From an uncultured Acidimicrobiaceae bacterium (GTDB lineage: Bacteria; Actinomycetota; Acidimicrobiia; Acidimicrobiales; RAAP-2), in contig CALJTY010000042.1 of the NCBI GenBank assembly GCA_937975915.1, forward strand, positions 62,001 to 126,000: DNA of 64,000 nt. Reading direction: 5' to 3'. The first letter of the stretch is position 1. Each line of letters starts with the position of its first letter. Shown one piece after another: positions 52,194 to 61,788 of the stretch. The notes under the pieces are model-generated. The model had not been told where the DNA came from, searched no databases, and saw only the letters and a list, made by a program, of their open reading frames with translations. A program made the position numbers and the translations under genes.

Positions 52194-54863
52194 ATGAGTG
52201 TGTTTAACAAGATTCTGAAGGCCGGAGAAGGTAAGCGAGTTCGTGAACTCGCCAGTCTCGTCGGACCTATCAACGAGCTTGGTGACGCCATGGCTGCCCT
52301 TAGCGACGAAGAACTTCGCGCCAAGACCGATGAATTCCGCGCTCGTCTAAACGACGGCGAAACACTCGACGACCTCCTAATTGAGGCCTTCGCTGTTGTT
52401 CGTGAAGGCGCAACGCGTGTGCTTGGACAACGCCACTACGACGAACAGCTCATGGGTGGAATGGCACTGCACTTCGGCTGGATTGCAGAAATGAAAACTG
52501 GTGAAGGAAAGACACTCGTTTCAACTTTGCCGGTGTACTTGAACGCACTGGCTGGAAAAGGTGTGCACGTTGTAACGGTGAATGATTACCTTGCAACTCG
52601 TGACGCTAACTGGATGGGACAGCTTCACCGCTTCCTAGGCATCAGTGTCGGACGAGTTGGACCAGACCTCAGCGAGTTTGAAGACAAGCGTCAGGCGTAC
52701 GCGTCAGACGTGACGTATGGAACAAACACTGAATTTGGATTCGACTATCTACGAGACAACATGGCACGTCGCGCCGAGCACATGGTCCAGCGCGGTCACC
52801 ACTACGCAATCGTCGACGAAGTTGACTCAATCCTTATTGACGAAGCACGTACGCCGCTCATTATCTCTGGCCCAGCGTCAGACGTGACGAAGCTCTACTA
52901 CCAATTCTCCACAATCGTTCGATCACTGACTCGCGACGTTGACTACGAAGTTGACGAGGAAAAGAAGACTGTCGTGCCTACTGAAGCAGGTATCGAAAAA
53001 GTTGAGAAGCAACTTGGAGTCACCAACCTCTATGACGCGGTTGCAACAAATTACGTTCACCAACTCGGTCAAGCACTTCGTGCCAAGGAACTCTTTCACC
53101 GAGACAAGGAATACCTCGTTGCTGATGGTGAAGTAAAGATCATCGACGAATTCACCGGCCGCACCCTGGATGGTCGCCGCTGGTCTGACGGCTTGCACCA
53201 AGCGGTTGAAGCGAAGGAACGTGTTCGCATTCAAGAAGAAAACCACACGTGGGCGACTGTTACCTTGCAGAACTACTTCCGCCTCTACGAAAAGCTTTCC
53301 GGTATGACTGGAACTGCTGAAACCGAAGCCGCAGAATTTGGAAATACTTACGGCCTCGTTGTTGTGCCAATTCCTACACACCGTGTTCCACAGCGCATGG
53401 ACCAGGCCGACCTTATTTACAAGACCGAACAAGACAAGTTCAATGCCATTGTTGATGACGTTCGCGCGCGAAACGACAAGGGACAACCAGTTCTTCTCGG
53501 AACCGCATCAGTTGAAAAGTCCGAGCTTCTTTCTAAGGCACTTACCAAGGCTGGTATTCAGCACGAGGTGCTTAACGCGAAACAACACTTCCGTGAAGCT
53601 GAAGTTGTCGCCCAAGCAGGTCGCAAGCACGCCGTAACAGTTGCTACCAACATGGCCGGTCGTGGAGTTGACGTAATCCTTGGTGGTAACGCTGAAGGTC
53701 TCGCTAACCGAGAAGTTCAGGGCAAGGGCTTAGAGCAGGGAACTGAAGAGTACGACGCTGCCTACAAAGAATCATTCGCGAAGTGGAAACCACTGTGCGA
53801 CGCTGAAGGTGACGAAGTCCGTGCTGCTGGTGGCCTTTACGTTCTAGGAACCGAGCGCCACGATTCACGACGCATTGACAATCAGCTTCGTGGTCGTTCC
53901 GGTCGTCAAGGTGACCCGGGCGAGAGCCGCTTCTACCTTTCACTCGAAGACGAATTACTTCGTCTTTTTGCAACTGGCGCAGTGTCTTGGGTCATGGACC
54001 GCACCATGCCAGATGGTGAAGCAATTGAAGCCAAGATGGTCACCAAGGCAATCGAGCGCGCACAGAACGGCGTTGAAGGACGTAACGCTGAGATCCGTAA
54101 GGACGTTCTCAAGTACGACGAAGTAATGAACGAACAGCGAAAAGTAATCTACGGTCGTCGCCAGCAAGTCATCGATGGTGAAGACATCCACGAACAAGCG
54201 TTTGAGCTCATGGAAAAGGTGCTTGAAGAAGCAGTGCTTAATCGACTCGACTCAGAATTCGATGAAGAGTGGGACGTCAATGCATTGATGGTTGACCTTC
54301 AGACGTACTACCCAACAAAGATGTCACTCGAAGACCTCAACACTTTTAATGACCGTGAAGACGTAATTGAAGCAGTAATCACTGAAGCAAAGAAAATGTA
54401 CGCTGAGAAGTCCGAAGGCTACGAAGGTGGGCTCGACACTGCCAAAGAGATTGAACGCGACGTTATGTTGCAAATTCTCGACCAGCGTTGGCGCGAACAC
54501 CTTTCTGACATGGACTACCTACGAGACGGAATCCACCTTCGCCAAGTTGCCCAGCAGGACCCACTCACCGCGTGGCAAAAAGAGGGTTACGCAATGTTCG
54601 AGCACTTGCTCGAAGAAGTAGATCGTGACTTCGTTCGTTTTGTAACGCACGTTGAAGCAACGCCAAATCCTTCTGCAAACGATGACGCTGGACTTGCTCG
54701 TGCACAGACGAATGCGAATGAAGTTGCCCCAGGTGCGACCGAACTTCCAGCTCACAAGGCCGGCGAGAAGGCACTGCCCAAGCAGGGCGACAAGATTGGC
54801 CGTAATGAGCCGTGCTGGTGCGCAAGTGGCAAGAAATTTAAGCAGTGCCATGGCCGACCATAA
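52194..54863 (+). CDS. secA: Preprotein translocase ATPase SecA
   Basis: An 889-residue SecA that drives export through SecYEG. MKTGEGKTLVS is Walker A, VDEVDSILIDEARTPLIISG the DEAD-like box, LRGRSGRQGDPGESRFYLSLEDELLR motif VI, and the C-terminal zinc ligands CWCASGKKFKQCH (C-x-C-x8-C-H) bind SecB-like partners or lipid. ATG 52194 is chosen because the frame then begins MSVFNKILKAGEGK and AAAGG lies 11 bases upstream; the earlier in-frame GTG (52119) would add 25 non-homologous residues. prfB overlaps its end by 14 bases. Confidence 0.97.
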   Translation: MSVFNKILKAGEGKRVRELASLVGPINELGDAMAALSDEELRAKTDEFRARLNDGETLDDLLIEAFAVVREGATRVLGQRHYDEQLMGGMALHFGWIAEMKTGEGKTLVSTLPVYLNALAGKGVHVVTVNDYLATRDANWMGQLHRFLGISVGRVGPDLSEFEDKRQAYASDVTYGTNTEFGFDYLRDNMARRAEHMVQRGHHYAIVDEVDSILIDEARTPLIISGPASDVTKLYYQFSTIVRSLTRDVDYEVDEEKKTVVPTEAGIEKVEKQLGVTNLYDAVATNYVHQLGQALRAKELFHRDKEYLVADGEVKIIDEFTGRTLDGRRWSDGLHQAVEAKERVRIQEENHTWATVTLQNYFRLYEKLSGMTGTAETEAAEFGNTYGLVVVPIPTHRVPQRMDQADLIYKTEQDKFNAIVDDVRARNDKGQPVLLGTASVEKSELLSKALTKAGIQHEVLNAKQHFREAEVVAQAGRKHAVTVATNMAGRGVDVILGGNAEGLANREVQGKGLEQGTEEYDAAYKESFAKWKPLCDAEGDEVRAAGGLYVLGTERHDSRRIDNQLRGRSGRQGDPGESRFYLSLEDELLRLFATGAVSWVMDRTMPDGEAIEAKMVTKAIERAQNGVEGRNAEIRKDVLKYDEVMNEQRKVIYGRRQQVIDGEDIHEQAFELMEKVLEEAVLNRLDSEFDEEWDVNALMVDLQTYYPTKMSLEDLNTFNDREDVIEAVITEAKKMYAEKSEGYEGGLDTAKEIERDVMLQILDQRWREHLSDMDYLRDGIHLRQVAQQDPLTAWQKEGYAMFEHLLEEVDRDFVRFVTHVEATPNPSANDDAGLARAQTNANEVAPGATELPAHKAGEKALPKQGDKIGRNEPCWCASGKKFKQCHGRP

Positions 54864-55992
54864 AGCTGAGAACGCAGTTCGCGAAGCTTCGACAGCGCTT
54901 GCTGAACTAGAAGTTCGCTGGAATGCGGCAAAAGAGTATCTAAAAATTGACCAGAGTCGCGAACGACACGCCGCTCTAAGTGCCGAAGCTGAAGACCCAA
55001 ATCTTTGGAACGATCAAGATCACGCTCGTGAAGTAACTACTGAGCTCGGGCGACTTAACAATGACCTCGGAGCATTTGATGCACTTCGAGCAGCACTTGA
55101 CGATGGCGAAGTTCTGGCAGATTTTTCTCGTGACGCGCTCTCATCTGGTGATGATCTCTCAATTCTTGATGAACTCACCGCAACTGTCTCGAAACTGGAA
55201 CAAGCAATCAGCGCTCTTGAAACTCAGAGTCTCTTCAGTGGCCCCTACGACCAGAACGACGCAATTGTCGAGCTACATGCTGGTGCTGGTGGCACCGATG
55301 CCCAGGACTGGACCGAGATGCTGATGCGCATGTATTCACGCTGGGCAGAACGTCGAGGATTCGGAGTTGAATACGACGAAGTTTCTGAAGGACAAGAAGC
55401 AGGACTGCTTTCTGCCACGTTCATTATTAAAGGTCGTTTTGCCTACGGCTGGCTAAGTGCTGAGCGCGGCGTTCACCGCCTTGTTCGTATTAGCCCTTTT
55501 GACTCACAGGCTCGACGTCAAACAAGCTTTGCGAGCTTTGAAATCACACCTCTTCTTAACGATGGTGCTGATGAAGTTGAAATCGATGAAAAAGACCTTC
55601 GCGTTGATACCTACCGTGCTTCTGGAGCAGGTGGGCAGCACATCAATAAGACTGACTCAGCTGTTCGCATTACCCACATGCCAACAGGCATTGTGGTCAG
55701 CTGTCAGAACGAACGCTCACAGCACCAGAATCGTGACCGTGCCATGCAAATCCTGGAAGCAAAGCTCGCAGAAAAGGCGCGTAGTGAGCGCCAAGCGGAA
55801 ATGGATGCTCTTAGCGGGAACCGCGGAGAGAATGCCTGGGGATCGCAGATCCGAAGTTACGTTCAGGCTCCGTATCAACTCGTTAAAGATCACCGAACTG
55901 ATTTTGAAACTGGGAATGTTGAATCAGTTCTTGATGGCGACCTTGATGGGTTCATGGAAGCAGAACTGCGTCGCCAGCGGTCACGTTCATAG
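54850..55992 (+). CDS. prfB: Peptide chain release factor 2
   Basis: A 380-residue class I release factor that reads UGA and UAA. The stop-codon recognition tripeptide SPF is in RISPFDSQ, the catalytic GGQ in ASGAGGQHINKTDS. ATG 54850 overlaps secA by 14 bases; the alternative ATG at 54652 lies deep inside secA. No programmed frameshift is needed, since the frame is continuous from the start. The position after secA fits other actinobacteria, with ftsEX downstream. Confidence 0.95.
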   Translation: MADHKAENAVREASTALAELEVRWNAAKEYLKIDQSRERHAALSAEAEDPNLWNDQDHAREVTTELGRLNNDLGAFDALRAALDDGEVLADFSRDALSSGDDLSILDELTATVSKLEQAISALETQSLFSGPYDQNDAIVELHAGAGGTDAQDWTEMLMRMYSRWAERRGFGVEYDEVSEGQEAGLLSATFIIKGRFAYGWLSAERGVHRLVRISPFDSQARRQTSFASFEITPLLNDGADEVEIDEKDLRVDTYRASGAGGQHINKTDSAVRITHMPTGIVVSCQNERSQHQNRDRAMQILEAKLAEKARSERQAEMDALSGNRGENAWGSQIRSYVQAPYQLVKDHRTDFETGNVESVLDGDLDGFMEAELRRQRSRS

Positions 55993-56021
55993 TTTTAAAT
56001 TAATTTGATGAAGAGGAAATC

Positions 56022-56234
56022 ATGACTCAGTACACAATAATTATTGAAAAAGCTGGGAATAATTTTGCTGCCTACGCACCAGATGTTCCAGGATGCGTTG
56101 CTGCCGCGGACACCGTTGACGAAACTCGCGAGCTAATGCAAGAGGCACTAATCCTTCACATCGAAATGCTGCGTGAAATGGGTGAAGAAATTCCCATCCC
56201 TCATGTGCAGGCTGCCGTAGTCCAGGTTGCTTGA
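56022..56234 (+). CDS. Solitary HicB-like protein
   Basis: A 70-residue HicB-type partial RNase H fold: IIIEKAGNNFAAYAPDVPGCVAAADTVDETRELMQEAL is the classic antitoxin core. The Arc/HTH C-terminal extension of full HicB is absent, and no HicA toxin gene is found within several kb on either side. AGAGGAA is well placed before ATG. It may be a regulator or a leftover antitoxin of unknown partner. Confidence 0.8.
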   Translation: MTQYTIIIEKAGNNFAAYAPDVPGCVAAADTVDETRELMQEALILHIEMLREMGEEIPIPHVQAAVVQVA

Positions 56235-56297
56235 CTTCTATCGGCAGCCAAAACATTTTCTAAGAATTGCTAACAGAGCCTTTAATTGCTGAGTTAT

Positions 56298-56324
56298 TTG
56301 GCACCGTTGGCAGAGTTGGTCAAA
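56298..56324 (+). repeat. Triple TTGG direct repeat, nine-base period, upstream of ftsE
   Basis: TTGGCACCG, TTGGCAGAG and TTGGTCAAA follow one another at 56298, 56307 and 56316. The 154-base gap before ftsE (56235-56388) also holds the possible -10 elements TAGAAT (56326-56331) and TATAAG. No -35/-10 pair with 17-base spacing was found, so the repeats may be activator sites. Confidence 0.45.
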
Positions 56325-56388
56325 GTAGAATGGTTACTACGTAGATATAAGTGTTTTTACATTTATCGATTAACCCAAGGGGGTGACC

Positions 56389-57084
56389 GTGATTCGTTTT
56401 GAGAATGTTTCAAAGACGTACAAGAACGGTACGCACGCCCTTAAGGACGTTTCACTCGACATTGAAAAGGGAGAATTCGTATTCCTTGTCGGATCTTCAG
56501 GATCTGGAAAAACCACATTCTTGCGACTTCTCCTTCGCGAAGAGACTCCAGACCAAGGTCGAATCCTCGAAGCTGGACGTGACATTGGTGATCTTCCAAA
56601 GTGGCGAGTCCCTTACCTTCGCCGAAACATTGGCTGTGTCTTTCAGGATTTTCGACTCCTTCCTAACAAGACTGTCTTTGAAAACGTGGCTTTTGCCCTT
56701 GAAGTGATCGGCCGTCCAAAATCAACAGTCGATTCACAAGTTCCCCAGATTCTGGAGCTCGTTGGACTTAGTGAAAAGGCCAACAGCTTGCCGAGCGAAC
56801 TCTCTGGTGGAGAACAGCAACGCGTTGCCGTTGCTCGTGCCTTCGTGAACCGCCCACTTATTCTTCTCGCAGACGAACCAACTGGAAACCTCGACCCGAC
56901 AAACTCTGAGTCAATCATGGCGCTACTAGAGCGAATTAATCGCACCGGGACAACCGTTGTTATGGCCACTCACGACAAAGCGCTCGTAGACCGCATGCGT
57001 CGACGTGTTATTGAACTCGACAAGGGTGAAATGATTCGTGACCAAGTTCGTGGTGTCTACGGCATTGATGAGGTTTCGAACTAA
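56389..57084 (+). CDS. ftsE: Cell division ATP-binding protein FtsE
   Basis: A 231-residue ABC ATPase controlling septal peptidoglycan hydrolases with FtsX. Walker A is [13 protein letters not shown], signature [13 protein letters not shown], Walker [16 protein letters not shown] 56389 is preferred over GTG 56383 because AAGGGG at 56377-56382 then has six-base spacing and the product begins [11 protein letters not shown]. It overlaps ftsX by one base. Confidence 0.95.
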   Translation: MIRFENVSKTYKNGTHALKDVSLDIEKGEFVFLVGSSGSGKTTFLRLLLREETPDQGRILEAGRDIGDLPKWRVPYLRRNIGCVFQDFRLLPNKTVFENVAFALEVIGRPKSTVDSQVPQILELVGLSEKANSLPSELSGGEQQRVAVARAFVNRPLILLADEPTGNLDPTNSESIMALLERINRTGTTVVMATHDKALVDRMRRRVIELDKGEMIRDQVRGVYGIDEVSN

Positions 57085-57938
57085 TGCGCGTTTATTTCCG
57101 TTACGCCTTTAAAGAAACCTTCTCTAACTTGTGGCGAAATCGCATGATGACGCTTGCGGCGATTCTCACGGTAGCGGTTTCACTTTCACTCGTAGGATCA
57201 GCGCTCCTTCTAAAGCAGAGTGCCGCACAGGCTTCTGCTCAGTGGCAGCAGGGGACCCGAGTAACTGTATGGATGCAGCCAGCTGCCTCTGAAGGTGAAA
57301 TTACAAGCATTCAAGGTCAGCTCGCTAATTTGCCAATTGTTAAGAACTGCGTGTTTTACACACAACAACAGGACTACGAAGAAGCAGTGCAGCTTCTTCC
57401 TCGCTCAGAATCACAAGTCCTCACCGTGGCTGACATGCCATCGTCATTTCGCTGTGTCCCAGTAGTTCCATCAGATGCATTCGTTGTTGAGTCAACGTTT
57501 AGTAATGAGCCTGGTGTTTACAAAGTCACCGCCCCAGAACAACAGATTCGCCAAATGAATAAGGCAATCAGAGTTCTCCAAATCGTGTTCTTGGCACTTG
57601 CTGCAGTGTTACTACTTTCAGCGACAGTACTTATCCTCAACACCATTCGCATGGCAATCTTCGCTCGACGTCGCGAAGTGTCTGTGATGAAACTCGTTGG
57701 AGCAACCAACTGGTTTATCAGGATTCCGTACATCACTGAAGGCTTCATCCAAGGGCTTCTCGGATCGCTGGTAGCGGTTGGTGCTGTAACGGCGCTTCAC
57801 ATTTGGTACCCGTTACACAATGAGTTCCAGCTCAACACGAATGCGCTTCTAGGCACAAATGCCGTGGTGCTGGTCGTTGGAATTCTTATTGGTTCAGTTG
57901 GATCAGCAATCGCAATCCGACGATTCCTAGACGTTTAA
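57084..57938 (+). CDS. ftsX: Cell division protein FtsX
   Basis: A 284-residue permease-like partner of FtsE. One N-terminal transmembrane helix (about 22-44) is followed by an extracellular loop of about 115 residues, which presumably contacts a peptidoglycan hydrolase, then three C-terminal helices and the cytoplasmic ARRREVSVMKLVGATNWFIR segment. Its TAA overlaps the msrB stop in TTAA. The hydrolase partner is not in the window. Confidence 0.93.
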   Translation: MRVYFRYAFKETFSNLWRNRMMTLAAILTVAVSLSLVGSALLLKQSAAQASAQWQQGTRVTVWMQPAASEGEITSIQGQLANLPIVKNCVFYTQQQDYEEAVQLLPRSESQVLTVADMPSSFRCVPVVPSDAFVVESTFSNEPGVYKVTAPEQQIRQMNKAIRVLQIVFLALAAVLLLSATVLILNTIRMAIFARRREVSVMKLVGATNWFIRIPYITEGFIQGLLGSLVAVGAVTALHIWYPLHNEFQLNTNALLGTNAVVLVVGILIGSVGSAIAIRRFLDV

Positions 57939-58330
57939 TTCGATTCTTCGAATTCAATAGACAGTGAATTGACGCAGTAGCGAAGACCTGTAGGAGTTGG
58001 GCCATCGTCAAAGACATGTCCTAAATGCCCACCGCACTTTGAACAGAGAATCTCTGTGCGTGCACGAAATAGTGAGCGATCTTCCTTCTCAATGATGGTT
58101 CCTGGTTCACAGGCATCAAAACTTGGCCATCCACAGTGCGAATCAAATTTTTGTCCGCTGTTAAAGAGGACCTGGTTGCATCCACCACAGGTGTACGTTC
58201 CATTGGCGTTGACATTTAGTAGTGAACCAGTGAAGGGTGCCTCGGTTCCTGCTTGGCGCAGTACGGCGTAACGCTCAGGCCCTAGTTCTTCTAGCCACTG
58301 CTCTTCGCTTTTAACAACTTCGTAGGTCAT
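57935..58330 (-). CDS. msrB: Peptide methionine-R-sulfoxide reductase
   Basis: A 131-residue MsrB. Zinc cysteines are in YTCGGCNQVLF and EILCSKCGGHLGHVF, CGWPSFDACE forms the active-site loop, and the catalytic Cys is in RYCVNSLSIEF. It repairs oxidised methionine-R-sulfoxide in proteins. It follows dxs after 18 bases on the same strand. Confidence 0.95.
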   Translation of the reverse strand: MTYEVVKSEEQWLEELGPERYAVLRQAGTEAPFTGSLLNVNANGTYTCGGCNQVLFNSGQKFDSHCGWPSFDACEPGTIIEKEDRSLFRARTEILCSKCGGHLGHVFDDGPTPTGLRYCVNSLSIEFEESN

Positions 58331-58348
58331 GAGTTCAATGTAGTGGTT

Positions 58349-60274
58349 CTAGAGAAAATTTGGACGTGGAGCTTCGGGCGCTTCCGGAGCAAACTCAGGC
58401 TGGTCATTGAGTAGTCGTGACAGCGCACCCTTGATACCTTCGGGGTCCAGGCCAATTTCTGCGAGCAGTAGATCTGGTTTGTTTTGCTCGAGGTAGGCAC
58501 GTGGCACACCGAGAATTCGAGTTGTCGGAAATGGCCGTTCAAGTTCTTGGGCGCGACTTCTGACCTCAGACACCATGAGCGTCCCAGCTCCACCGTGGCG
58601 AGTGCCATCTTCAATGGTGATAACTCGTGCGTGCTTCACGGCATCATCAATCATGTTCGGATCTGGCGGAAGCACACGCACGTCATAGAGCGTTATCTTC
58701 TTTGCATCTTCACCCATGAGCCTCAGAGCCGCGAATGCAGAGGTGGCCATTTTGCCAACCGCAAGAACGCAGAGCGAACCGTCACCTTGTTGAATCTTTC
58801 GAGCTTCGAGACCGTCACCGGTTTTTCCATCGAAAGGTTGGGGCAACGTTTTTGCGAATCTGATGGCGCTTGGAGTTGAAAGTGAAAGTGCCTTCGCGAG
58901 CATGCCAGGAATCTCTTGCGTGGTGGATGGTGCAAAAATTGTCATGTTAGGAATTGCGAGACATAGCGCGATGTCGAGAATTCCGTGGTGACTTGGGCCA
59001 TCGTCTCCAGTAATGCCTGCGCGGTCAAAGACGAAGACGACCGGAAGGTCCAGGAGACCTACGTCGAGGTTGGCTTGATCAAAGGCACGTGAAAAGAACG
59101 TTGAGTAAAGCGCTACGACGGGCTTAAGTCCGCCCATTGCCATTCCAGCAGCAGCGGTGACAGCGTGTTGCTCCGCAATTCCTACGTCAAAGAAGCGCTT
59201 GGGGAAGCGCTCTTGGAAGCCGAGCAGCCCCGTCGGACCAGCCATTGCTGCGGTAATTGCAACAATGCGCTCATCGGCGCTGGCCAGAGTAAGGAGAGCA
59301 TCTGAGAAAGCTTGAGTGAATGACTGTGGGGCGATTTCTTCGTCATTGAGCCTTGGCGGCAACTTGAAGTCGTGCATCTTGAGTTCATCATTTGTTGCTG
59401 GTTCGTATCCTCGACCTTTTTCGGTGAGTACGTGAATCACGATTGGGCCATCCCATGTCGAGGCGCTCTTTAGTGCAACCTCGAGGGCTTCAATGTTGTG
59501 ACCGTCAATAGGGCCAACGTAACGCACCCCTAGGTTTTCAAAGAATGCGTGTGGCGTTACTAGTTCACGAACCGCCTTTGTGAAACCGTGCAGTCCTGCA
59601 TATGCAGCTTGTCCGGCCTTTGGCATGCGTGGAACAAGTTTTCGAATGCGGTCTCGAAAGGTGAGGTAGGACCTATTGAGTCGAAGTGTTGTTAGTTGCT
59701 CGGACAATTTTGAAATCGTCGGTGCGTAACTGCGTCCGTTGTCATTCAAAATAATCACGACACGCTGATCAGAGTGTCCCAGATTGTTAAGTGCTTCGTA
59801 CGCCATTCCACCAGTGAGTGAACCATCACCGACAACTGCAACAACGTGTCGGTTCCCGCCGTGACCAATGAGCTCCTTCTTTGCTTCTAGAGCAACAGAA
59901 AGTCCGTGAGCGTAGGAGAGTGCCGTTGAGGCGTGACTTGATTCAATCCAGTCATGCTCTGATTCATTGCGACTCGGGTATCCAGAAAGCCCACCGCGCT
60001 GGCGAAGATTTTTAAATCCAAAGCGTCTTCCCGTAAGGAGTTTGTGCACATAGGACTGGTGACCAGTGTCCCAGAGCAGGATGTCCTTTGGTGAGTCAAA
60101 GACGCGGTGGAGTGCCAAAGTGAGTTCCACAACGCCAAGGTTTGATCCCAGGTGACCGCCAGTCGTAGTCACGCTTGAAATAATGAATTCTCTTATTTCT
60201 TGACTGAGCTGGTTGAGCTCATCGTATGAAAGCGCCTGAAGGTCGGCTGGCGTTTCAATAGTTGGGAGAATCAT
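58349..60274 (-). CDS. dxs: 1-deoxy-D-xylulose-5-phosphate synthase
   Basis: A 641-residue thiamine-diphosphate enzyme making the first committed metabolite of the MEP isoprenoid pathway from pyruvate and glyceraldehyde 3-phosphate. GHQSYVHKLLTGR, GDGSLTGGMAYEALNN (thiamine/Mg site), DVGIAEQHAVTAAAGMA with the catalytic Glu, and the transketolase C-terminal domain are present in order. Length is normal. The thiamine cofactor connects it with thiE at 22.7 kb only loosely. Confidence 0.95.
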   Translation of the reverse strand: MILPTIETPADLQALSYDELNQLSQEIREFIISSVTTTGGHLGSNLGVVELTLALHRVFDSPKDILLWDTGHQSYVHKLLTGRRFGFKNLRQRGGLSGYPSRNESEHDWIESSHASTALSYAHGLSVALEAKKELIGHGGNRHVVAVVGDGSLTGGMAYEALNNLGHSDQRVVIILNDNGRSYAPTISKLSEQLTTLRLNRSYLTFRDRIRKLVPRMPKAGQAAYAGLHGFTKAVRELVTPHAFFENLGVRYVGPIDGHNIEALEVALKSASTWDGPIVIHVLTEKGRGYEPATNDELKMHDFKLPPRLNDEEIAPQSFTQAFSDALLTLASADERIVAITAAMAGPTGLLGFQERFPKRFFDVGIAEQHAVTAAAGMAMGGLKPVVALYSTFFSRAFDQANLDVGLLDLPVVFVFDRAGITGDDGPSHHGILDIALCLAIPNMTIFAPSTTQEIPGMLAKALSLSTPSAIRFAKTLPQPFDGKTGDGLEARKIQQGDGSLCVLAVGKMATSAFAALRLMGEDAKKITLYDVRVLPPDPNMIDDAVKHARVITIEDGTRHGGAGTLMVSEVRSRAQELERPFPTTRILGVPRAYLEQNKPDLLLAEIGLDPEGIKGALSRLLNDQPEFAPEAPEAPRPNFL

Positions 60275-60317
60275 CCTGCCAGCCTACCGTTGCTCGTTAT
60301 TTTTCGATTTGGCGTAA

Positions 60318-61772
60318 CTACCCTCGAGTGGGCTGTTGCCATAAAGGCTTTGGAAGAGAAACTAACTGCTCCACCTTTTTTGCAACCTCCAAAATATGCC
60401 ACTCGCTATGAGGACGGCCAATGATGCAAAGGCCTACAGGAAGGCCCTTAATTAGCCCCATGGGCACGCTCATAATTGGCCAGCCAGCGATAGCGGCAGC
60501 CCCAATCGAGGGGCTAGCGGCCCCAGGGTGACCACCTGTGACTAAGTCGGTCTTCCATGCCGGACCGTAGGCGGGAGAAATGACTATGTCATAGCCCTCA
60601 AGGCCAGGAATGAGACAAGTTTCGGTCGCCCACTTCAAGTTGCGTTCACGTGCGAGCTTGTAGGACTCAGTTTCAGTGCCGCCTTTTTCGAGTGCCATGT
60701 CAAAGAGTTCATGAGCAAAATAAGGCTGTTCAATTTCAGCGTGGCGGTCTTCGAAGTCGACCACATCTTGCAGTGAAGAAACTCCGCTACCAGGTCGATT
60801 CGATAAGTAACTCGACATGGAAGTAACGAGTTCAGAGAGCAAAACCTGAAGCTCGTCGTTTCCCTCTTGTTCGCCAGCCACTGCGAAGTCACGCTCTGCG
60901 ACTTCGGTGCCAGTGATTTTTAGAATCTCGACAATGTTTTTGAAGCACGCATCGGTTTCAGGGTGACCAGTCATCCATGTAGGTGACATAACAATTCTCG
61001 GACTCGCCATGGTGTCTGGCCTAGACGAGTTGCTTAGAACGCTGTAGAGAAGAGCGACGTCATCAACACTTCGCGCCATTGGACCAGGACTGTCCTGGCT
61101 GGGGCTAATGGGAATTACAAATTCACGCGACACTGTGCCAACGGTTGGCTTGAGTCCCGCAACACCGTTTAGTGAAGCAGGACAAGTAATTGAACCGTCG
61201 GTTTCAGTTCCGATTCCTAGGGGACTAAGTCCACCAGCCAGAGCTGCACCAGTTCCTGAAGAAGAGCCTCCGGCAGAACGCTCAAGGGCCCATGGATTAG
61301 CGACGAGTCCACCAGTTGCACTCCAACCACTTGAAGACCTGGTTGAACGGATGTTGGCCCATTCGCTCAAGTTCGTGCTGGCAAGAATAATCGCACCAGC
61401 TTCTTTAAGACTTACAACGAGTGGTGCATCACGAGTAGGTCTGCCAATGAGAGAAGTAGATCCAGCGAGACCCGGAAGTCCAACTGCTTCAATGTTGTCT
61501 TTAATGATTACTGGCACACCGTGTAGCGCACCACGTGAAATTCCCCGAGCTCGCTCGTCGTCTCGTTCTTGTGCCACGGACAGAGCCTCTTCGTGCACTG
61601 CTGCAATTGAGTGCAATGAAGTGGGAGTGCCGTCGATGTCAATGTTTTGGATACGTTGAATCAGTGAAGTCACTAATTGGGTAGATGTAAGGCTTCCATT
61701 TTCAAAGCGAGCAATTACCTCGTGCGCACTTAAATAAGCGAGTTCAGAACTCGGTGAATGTGGATCAGCCAT
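60318..61772 (-). CDS. Amidase-signature family hydrolase
   Basis: A 484-residue amidase. The Ser-Ser-Lys triad is readable: Lys in VPVIIKDNIEAVG and both serines in AGGSSSGTGAALAGG followed by GTETDGSITCPASLNGVAGLKPT. It resembles GatA, but a C-terminal gatBC-like context is missing, so a stand-alone amidase is more likely. AGGAG precedes ATG at seven bases. It lies 16 bases after the fmdB-like gene, probably in one transcript. Substrate unknown. Confidence 0.9.
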   Translation of the reverse strand: MADPHSPSSELAYLSAHEVIARFENGSLTSTQLVTSLIQRIQNIDIDGTPTSLHSIAAVHEEALSVAQERDDERARGISRGALHGVPVIIKDNIEAVGLPGLAGSTSLIGRPTRDAPLVVSLKEAGAIILASTNLSEWANIRSTRSSSGWSATGGLVANPWALERSAGGSSSGTGAALAGGLSPLGIGTETDGSITCPASLNGVAGLKPTVGTVSREFVIPISPSQDSPGPMARSVDDVALLYSVLSNSSRPDTMASPRIVMSPTWMTGHPETDACFKNIVEILKITGTEVAERDFAVAGEQEGNDELQVLLSELVTSMSSYLSNRPGSGVSSLQDVVDFEDRHAEIEQPYFAHELFDMALEKGGTETESYKLARERNLKWATETCLIPGLEGYDIVISPAYGPAWKTDLVTGGHPGAASPSIGAAAIAGWPIMSVPMGLIKGLPVGLCIIGRPHSEWHILEVAKKVEQLVSLPKPLWQQPTRG

Positions 61773-61788
61773 GGTGTGCTCCTAAGAG

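Noticed and set aside
52923..53486. 187-codon antisense open frame inside secA
   Set aside because: It has no recognisable protein features and lies wholly within a conserved gene; similar long antisense frames in lipBA, lpdA and metH were dismissed for the same reason.
54850..54960. Programmed frameshift in prfB
   Set aside because: The frame is continuous from ATG 54850 and no in-frame UGA needs to be bypassed.
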